Positions 59,296 through 64,000 of a DNA stretch of 64,000 nt are shown one piece after another. A program made the position numbers and the translations under genes. The notes beneath the pieces are model-generated. The model had not been told where the DNA came from. It searched no databases and was given only the letters and a program-made list of their open reading frames with translations. The stretch's first letter is position 1; each line of letters begins with the position of its first letter. The stretch lies in the NCBI RefSeq assembly GCF_002563695.1, contig NZ_PDJI01000004.1, positions 868,001 to 932,000 of the forward strand, in the 5' to 3' direction. The DNA comes from Georgenia soli (GTDB taxonomy: Bacteria; Actinomycetota; Actinomycetes; Actinomycetales; Actinomycetaceae).

Positions 59296-61251
59296 TCACA
59301 CCTGCGGCGACGCCCCGTCGTCGTCCGGGTGGGGGGCGTGGGCACCCGGTGCTGGATCGTCTACCTGGCCCCGACGCTCGTCGGGCTCCGCCGTCCCGTC
59401 GTCCCGGCAACCGGTGATGACGGCGCGCAGCTCGGCCACGGGCAGCTTCGGCTCCCTGGTCGCGGTGAGCAGACCGTTGGTCTCCTGCCCGGTGTCGGTG
59501 AGCTGGGTGTAGCAGAACCCGGCGAGCGGTTCGCAGGCGTTGACGGCGTCGAGGATCTCGGCGAGCCGGGCGGCGAAGTCGGCGGCGTCCCGGGCCGTGG
59601 AGTACCCCCACGCCTGCGGGTCGCCGGCGGGGGCGAGGCTGACGCCCCCGAACTCGGTGAGCATGACCGGCTGCCCGCGGTCCGGCTCCTCCGTCAGCCG
59701 CATCCGCCGGCCCGCCGGGCCGATGCCGTCCAGCAGCGCGGCGACGGCGTCGGCCGTGCCGTAGCGGGCGCGCAGCTCCGTGCCGTGCGGGCTGTAGTCG
59801 TGGATCGTCCAGATGTCGGAGTCGGTGTGCTCCCAGCCGTCGTTGGAGACCACCGGCCGGGTGGGGTCGAGCGCCCGGGTCAGATGTGCGAGGGCGAGCC
59901 CGTAGTGCCGCTGGGCGGCGACGTGCGAGCCGTGCTGGACGCCCCAGCTCTCGTTGAGCGGCACCCAGGTCACGATGCTCGGGTGCGAGCGCCGCCGGCG
60001 GACGAGCTCGGTCCACTCGGCGGTGAGGAGGGAGACGGCGCGCGCGTCGAACGCGTAGGCGTTCGCGGTCTCGCCCCACACGAGCAGCCCCAGCCGGTCC
60101 GCCCAGTACAGGAAGCGGGGGTCCTCGGCCTTCTGGTGCACCCGTGCCGCGTTGAAACCGAGCTCCTTGATCAGCTCGACCTCGCGCCGCAGCGCCTCGG
60201 CGCCCGGCGCGGCGAGATGGCTCTCCGGCCAGTAGCCCTGCTCGAGGACGGAGCGGACGAAGTAGGGACGGTCGTTGAGCAGGAAGCGGCGACCGGCGGC
60301 GGCCACGCTGCGCAGCCCCGTGTAGCTGAGCACGGTGTCGGTCACGTCGTCGCCGCGGAGCACCTGCACGGTCACGTCCACCAGCCGGGGACTCTCCGGG
60401 GACCACAGCAGCTCCTCGTACTGCTGGCCGTTGTGCTGTCGGGGCAGGTCCAGGCGGAGGCGCACGTCCCGCCCGAGCACCCGCACCGTCTGCTCGGCCA
60501 GGAGCTCGTCCTCGTGCTCGGCGCGGACCCGGAGCCGGAGCCGGAGGGCGTCGTCCGCCTCCGGACCGACGTCGGCCGCGGCGGGCGTCCCGGCCCCGGC
60601 CCCGGCCGAGAGTCGCACCTCGACGTCGACGGCGCCAGCCGGGACGTCCGGGACGATCGCCAGCTCCTCGACGTGGTCCGCCCGGACGGTCTCGAGCCAC
60701 ACCGGCTGCCAGATGCCGGTGGTCCGGTGGTACCAGATCACGTGCGGCTCTTCGCGCCAGTCCTGCTTGCCCCGCGGCTGGGACACGTCGTGCGGGTCGT
60801 CCTGGGCGCGGACCACGAGCTCGGCGTCGCCGTCGCCGAGCACCGCCGTGAGGTCGCAGGTGAACGGCGTCTGCCCGCCGACGTGGTGGCCGACGTGGTG
60901 GCCGTCGAGCCAGACGTCCGCCTCGTGGTCGACGGCGCCGAGGTGCAGCAGCACGCGGCGGCCGTCCCCCCGGCCGCCTGCCGCCTCGACCTCCGCCGCC
61001 GTGAGCGTGCGGCGGTACCAGACCACGGGCTGGTACCCGGTGTCCCCCACGCCTGACGCCGGAGACTCGGGCGGGTACGGCGCCTCGATGCGACGGTCGA
61101 ACGGGGGGCGGTCGTCGAGCGCGGTGACCGGTCCGGATGCGAAGTCCCACGGCCCGCAGAGGTCCACCCAGTCCGGCCGCACCAGCTGCGGCCGCGGATA
61201 GCGGCCGTCCTGCCGGCTCGCCCGGGTGATCCGGGTGCGCGGTGGCGTCAT
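59296..61251 (-). CDS. Glycoside hydrolase family 2 enzyme
   Basis: A 651-residue beta-glycosidase without a signal peptide, so probably intracellular. The N-terminal sugar-binding domain (WVDLCGPWDFA, VLLHLGAVDHEADVWLDG), an immunoglobulin-like middle domain and a TIM barrel are visible. The acid/base is Glu in WVPLNESWG and the nucleophile Glu in VMLTEFGG. It could be a beta-galactosidase, mannosidase or glucuronidase. The ATG at 61251 follows GGAGGG; an ATG 24 nt upstream lacks this. First gene of the operon with the sugar importer, 129 nt before the binding protein gene. Confidence 0.9.
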   Translation of the reverse strand: MTPPRTRITRASRQDGRYPRPQLVRPDWVDLCGPWDFASGPVTALDDRPPFDRRIEAPYPPESPASGVGDTGYQPVVWYRRTLTAAEVEAAGGRGDGRRVLLHLGAVDHEADVWLDGHHVGHHVGGQTPFTCDLTAVLGDGDAELVVRAQDDPHDVSQPRGKQDWREEPHVIWYHRTTGIWQPVWLETVRADHVEELAIVPDVPAGAVDVEVRLSAGAGAGTPAAADVGPEADDALRLRLRVRAEHEDELLAEQTVRVLGRDVRLRLDLPRQHNGQQYEELLWSPESPRLVDVTVQVLRGDDVTDTVLSYTGLRSVAAAGRRFLLNDRPYFVRSVLEQGYWPESHLAAPGAEALRREVELIKELGFNAARVHQKAEDPRFLYWADRLGLLVWGETANAYAFDARAVSLLTAEWTELVRRRRSHPSIVTWVPLNESWGVQHGSHVAAQRHYGLALAHLTRALDPTRPVVSNDGWEHTDSDIWTIHDYSPHGTELRARYGTADAVAALLDGIGPAGRRMRLTEEPDRGQPVMLTEFGGVSLAPAGDPQAWGYSTARDAADFAARLAEILDAVNACEPLAGFCYTQLTDTGQETNGLLTATREPKLPVAELRAVITGCRDDGTAEPDERRGQVDDPAPGAHAPHPDDDGASPQV

Positions 61252-61677
61252 CGTCCCAGCCCCTCCATCCGTCATCGTCCGCTGCCGGCGGACGGGCGAC
61301 TCCGGCTCATGATGCCGTCATCGGCAGGAGCCCGCTTGTTGTGTGCCATCTCTCGTTCTGGGCAAGAAATGACCATGGATGATCACAAGATGGTAACGAT
61401 CCGCCGTCGCCGGGAACCGCGACCTTTCCGCACGGGCCTGCCCGAAACTGGCGCGATCCGCCACTTCCCGGGGGGTGTCCCCCTCGACGGATCGATGCCA
61501 TGGTGACGTGTCCGAACCATGCCCTAAGGGGCCGCGCGCGCCGGAACGAGCCGTTCCGGCAGCGTCACGCCGGCTCCGCCGACGGCCATCGTCCCCCCAG
61601 ACGCGGCCGGACGCGACACGAGGACGGTCGCTCCCCGAGCGCCCGGCCACCGTGCCCTCGACAATCGTGAGGTGATC
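61252..61677. other. Divergent gene-free region between GH2 and betaine importer genes
   Basis: This 426-nt stretch holds no convincing gene. It contains a 9-bp inverted repeat with a 3-nt centre (61540-61560), a small GGGGG-TGT-CCCCC hairpin (61471-61483) and a less G+C-rich patch (61345-61400) that probably holds the GH2 operon promoter. Neither repeat can be tied to a known regulator. Confidence 0.5.
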
Positions 61678-63036
61678 GTGAGCGCCATCAGCGCCCAGCA
61701 CGTCTACAAAGTGTTCGGCCGTCGATCCCAGGAGGCGGTCAAGCGACTGCAAAGCGGCCAGAGCCGTGACGAGGTCAAGCCCCTCGGCACCGCCGCCGTC
61801 ATCGACGCCTCCTTCGAGGTGGAGAAGGGCGAGACGTTCGTCGTCATGGGCCTGTCCGGCTCCGGCAAGTCCACGCTGATCCGGATGCTCAACGGCCTGC
61901 TGCAGCCCACCGCCGGCAGCATCGCGATCGACGGGACCGACATCTCCGACGTGTCCCCCGCCCAGCTGCGGGAGATCCGACGCTCGAAGGTGTCGATGGT
62001 CTTCCAGCACTTCGCGCTGCTCCCCCACCGCAGCGTGCTCGACAACGCCGCCTACCCGCTCGAGATCCAGGGTGTGGCGCGCGAGGAACGTCGTGCCCGC
62101 GCCGCCGAGGCACTGACCATGACCGGGCTCGCGGGCTGGGAGGACCACCTGCCGTCCCAGCTCTCCGGCGGCATGCGGCAGCGCGTCGGCCTGGCCCGCG
62201 CGCTCGCCGCGGACACCGACGTCCTGCTGATGGACGAGGCGTTCTCCGCGCTGGACCCGCTGATCCGCCGGGAGATGCAGGACCAGCTCGTCGAGCTGCA
62301 GGCGAACCTCGGCAAGACGATCGTCTTCATCACGCACGACCTCAACGAGGCGATGCACCTCGGCGACCGGATCGCCGTGATGCGCGACGGGCGGATCGTG
62401 CAGGTCGACACCGCCGAGAAGATCCTCTCCGAGCCCGCCGACGACTACGTCGCCAGGTTCGTCGCCGACGTCGACCGGTCCCGCGTGCTCACCGCCGGCT
62501 CGTTCATGAGCCGTCCTGTCGTCACGGTGCCGCGCAACGCCGGCCCCGCGGTCGCGCTGCGGGAGATGCGTGCCGCCCAGGTCTCCGCGGCGTACGTCGT
62601 CGACAGGCGGCGGGTGCTGCACGGGTCCGTCCACGACGACGAGCTCGTCGCCGCCCAGCGCCAGGGCACCGACACCCTGGACGGCCTGGTCCACCCCGAC
62701 CACTCCGCCGTCGGCCCCGACACCCCGCTGTCGGAGATGTTCGCCCCCGCGGCCGAGTCGCGCCTGCCGCTCGCCGTGGTCGACGACGGCGGTCGCCTGC
62801 TCGGCGTCGTCCCGCGCGTCGCGCTGCTCGAGGCGATGGCTCCCAGCACACCGAGCCCCGCCTCCCCGGCGAGCCCCGACCCCGCGGAGGGCGCCGACGC
62901 CGGCACCGACGGCTCCGCCGACGAGGCCGCGTCTCAGGCCGGCGGGGACCACCCGGTGGCCCACGGCGCCTCGGCCGTGCCCACGGAGGGCCGCACCGAC
63001 GACGTCCGGGTCTCGACGGAAGGAGGGCTGCGATGA
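61678..63036 (+). CDS. proV: Glycine betaine/proline ABC importer ATPase
   Basis: A 452-residue ProV/OpuAA-type ATPase: [19 protein letters not shown] (Walker A), [28 protein letters not shown]. Two CBS domains follow (about 275-405), which sense ionic strength in OpuA-type systems, then a Pro/Ala/Asp-rich tail of about 50 residues. Of two in-frame GTG codons, the one at 61678 was chosen because GAGG lies 5 nt before it; the earlier GTG overlaps that site. Imports compatible solutes for osmoprotection. Confidence 0.93.
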   Translation: MSAISAQHVYKVFGRRSQEAVKRLQSGQSRDEVKPLGTAAVIDASFEVEKGETFVVMGLSGSGKSTLIRMLNGLLQPTAGSIAIDGTDISDVSPAQLREIRRSKVSMVFQHFALLPHRSVLDNAAYPLEIQGVAREERRARAAEALTMTGLAGWEDHLPSQLSGGMRQRVGLARALAADTDVLLMDEAFSALDPLIRREMQDQLVELQANLGKTIVFITHDLNEAMHLGDRIAVMRDGRIVQVDTAEKILSEPADDYVARFVADVDRSRVLTAGSFMSRPVVTVPRNAGPAVALREMRAAQVSAAYVVDRRRVLHGSVHDDELVAAQRQGTDTLDGLVHPDHSAVGPDTPLSEMFAPAAESRLPLAVVDDGGRLLGVVPRVALLEAMAPSTPSPASPASPDPAEGADAGTDGSADEAASQAGGDHPVAHGASAVPTEGRTDDVRVSTEGGLR

Positions 63037-63905
63037 ACGACCCGCTCTTCCGCATCCCGCTCGGCGCCTGGATCGACACCTTCGTCGACTGGCTCACCGA
63101 CACCTTCGACGCGCTGTTCGACGGCATCGGCAGCGCCCTGAGCGCGGTCTTCGACCTGCTGGCCACCGCCGTCGGCGCGCCCCCGTTCTGGATCGTCGCG
63201 CTGGTGCTCGCCGGCCTCGCCCTCGCGGCGAAGGGCTGGCGGCTCGCCGTCGCGTCCCTCCTCGGCCTGGCGGTCATCTACGGCGTGGACCAGTGGGACG
63301 CCGCGATGTCCACCCTCGCCCTCGTCATCGTCGCCAGCGTCTTCGCGATCGTCATCGGGGTCCCGCTCGGGATCTGGGCGGCCCGGAACGCCACCGTGTC
63401 CACGTCGCTGCGGCCGGTCCTCGACTTCATGCAGACGATGCCCGCGTTCGTGTACCTGCTCCCCGCCGTCATCCTGTTCCGGGTGGGCGTGGTGCCGGGC
63501 ATCGTCGCCACGATCATCTTCTCCATGGCACCCGGGGTGCGGTTCACCGAGCTGGGCATCCGGCAGGTGGACAAGGAGGTCGTCGAGGCGGGGCACGCGT
63601 TCGGCGCCACCCCCGGACGGATCCTGCGCCAGATCCAGCTGCCGCTGGCGATGCCCACGATCATGGCGGGGATCAACCAGGTCATCATGCTCGCGCTCTC
63701 CATGGTGGTCATCTCCGGCATGGTCGGCGCGCCGGGGCTGGGGCAGCCCGTGGTGCAGGCGTTGCAGAGCGTGAACATCGGCCTGGGCGTCGAGGCGGGG
63801 CTCGCCGTCGTCATCCTCGCGATGTACCTCGACCGGGTCACCGCCGCGCTCGGCGACCGCTCCCCCGTCTCCCGCGCGCTGAAGCTGCGGGCCGCCGACG
63901 CCTGA
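63033..63905 (+). CDS. proW: Glycine betaine/proline ABC importer permease
   Basis: A 290-residue permease. An amphipathic N-terminal segment (WIDTFVDWLTDTFDALF) is typical of ProW/OpuAB, then about six helices with VLDFMQTMPAFVYLLP and the EAA loop VDKEVVEAGHAFGATPGRIL. It overlaps proV by ATGA. A hairpin follows, and the binding protein gene is expected just outside the window. Confidence 0.94.
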   Translation: MNDPLFRIPLGAWIDTFVDWLTDTFDALFDGIGSALSAVFDLLATAVGAPPFWIVALVLAGLALAAKGWRLAVASLLGLAVIYGVDQWDAAMSTLALVIVASVFAIVIGVPLGIWAARNATVSTSLRPVLDFMQTMPAFVYLLPAVILFRVGVVPGIVATIIFSMAPGVRFTELGIRQVDKEVVEAGHAFGATPGRILRQIQLPLAMPTIMAGINQVIMLALSMVVISGMVGAPGLGQPVVQALQSVNIGLGVEAGLAVVILAMYLDRVTAALGDRSPVSRALKLRAADA

Positions 63906-63917
63906 CCTGCCCGACCA

Positions 63918-63940
63918 CGGGCCCGCCGGGGGCGGGCCCG
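63918..63940 (+). terminator. Intercistronic hairpin after proW
   Basis: A 10-bp perfect stem (63918-63927 with 63931-63940) and 3-nt loop lie 13 nt after the proW stop. It may attenuate or stabilise the message rather than end it, because a ribosome site for a further gene follows. Confidence 0.5.
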
Positions 63941-63988
63941 GCACGAACCTGCCGAACCGGCCAACAACCAGAGCGCGCCTGCGCTCAC

Positions 63989-63995
63989 GGAAGGA
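63989..63995 (+). promoter_or_regulatory. Ribosome binding site at the window edge
   Basis: GGAAGGA lies 5 nt before the last base of the window, a good Shine-Dalgarno for a start codon at or just beyond 64001. The expected gene is the importer's binding protein (proX/opuAC). Confidence 0.6.
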
Positions 63996-64000
63996 AAACG

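Noticed and set aside
61391..61398. TGGTAACG, resembling half of a LacI-type operator
   Set aside because: The other half-site does not match, so it is not a convincing palindrome.
61309..61506. A 65-codon plus-strand frame before proV
   Set aside because: No ribosome site, no motif, and it covers the probable GH2 promoter region.

Overview
The window is very G+C-rich, densely coded DNA with nearly all codon third positions G or C. It encodes ClpS-DUF2017, DUF3039, RamB, an ADSKRTEFALAA tmRNA tag and a SpoIIM/RDD pair. Together these point to a Gram-positive actinobacterium, most likely of the order Micrococcales (the order is inference). No phage, integrase, insertion sequence, CRISPR array or tRNA was seen, and the region reads as ordinary chromosome.

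Layout. 1-10.1 kb is housekeeping: a DUF3054 tail, zinc alcohol dehydrogenase, rdgB-rph, PEP carboxylase, a metallo-beta-lactamase-fold phosphodiesterase, murI-DUF2017-clpS, and the divergent pncB. 10.2-15.3 kb holds a helicase-DUF3039 pair, nagB, HU and an aldo/keto reductase. 15.3-28.6 kb is a complete sialic-acid locus. It has nanE-nanK-nanA, a dipeptide-type ABC importer containing a fused permease-ATPase, a divergent GntR/FadR-type regulator followed by two Gfo/Idh/MocA oxidoreductases, and a secreted three-domain sialidase. A 13-bp operator (GACRTCTGAYGTC) occurs in the regulator/importer gap, inside the sialidase promoter, and about 10 kb away in front of nagB. These three sites tie sialic acid release, uptake, cleavage and glucosamine-6-phosphate use into one predicted regulon.

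28.7-38 kb carries a family III CoA-transferase, threonine aldolase, tmRNA, an LLM flavoenzyme, a CYTH-CHAD protein, a DoxX-like protein, smpB, and divergent SpoIIM-like and RDD proteins. 38-45.3 kb has a ChbG-like deacetylase, an EamA exporter divergent from a CGNR regulator, and a two-component system next to an ABC-2 exporter. 45.4-50.2 kb is the glyoxylate shunt (aceA, aceB) with divergent ramB. aceB carries an apparent single-base frameshift near its 3' end. 

50.2-55.7 kb begins with a repeat-rich gene-free stretch, followed by a three-gene operon: an Fe-S-type (SufR-like) regulator, an NnrS-like membrane protein, and a 955-residue fusion of a polytopic membrane domain, a cupredoxin and a copper nitrite reductase. 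55.9-61.3 kb is a GH2 glycosidase with a MalEFG-type sugar importer, and 61.7-64 kb is a glycine betaine-type ABC importer cut by the window edge.

Many genes are joined by 4-nt ATGA/GTGA overlaps. At least eight transcripts show a TANNNT hexamer ending 6-7 nt before the start codon, the signature of leaderless mRNAs. The two most rewarding systems are the sialic acid regulon and the membrane-anchored nitrite reductase operon.
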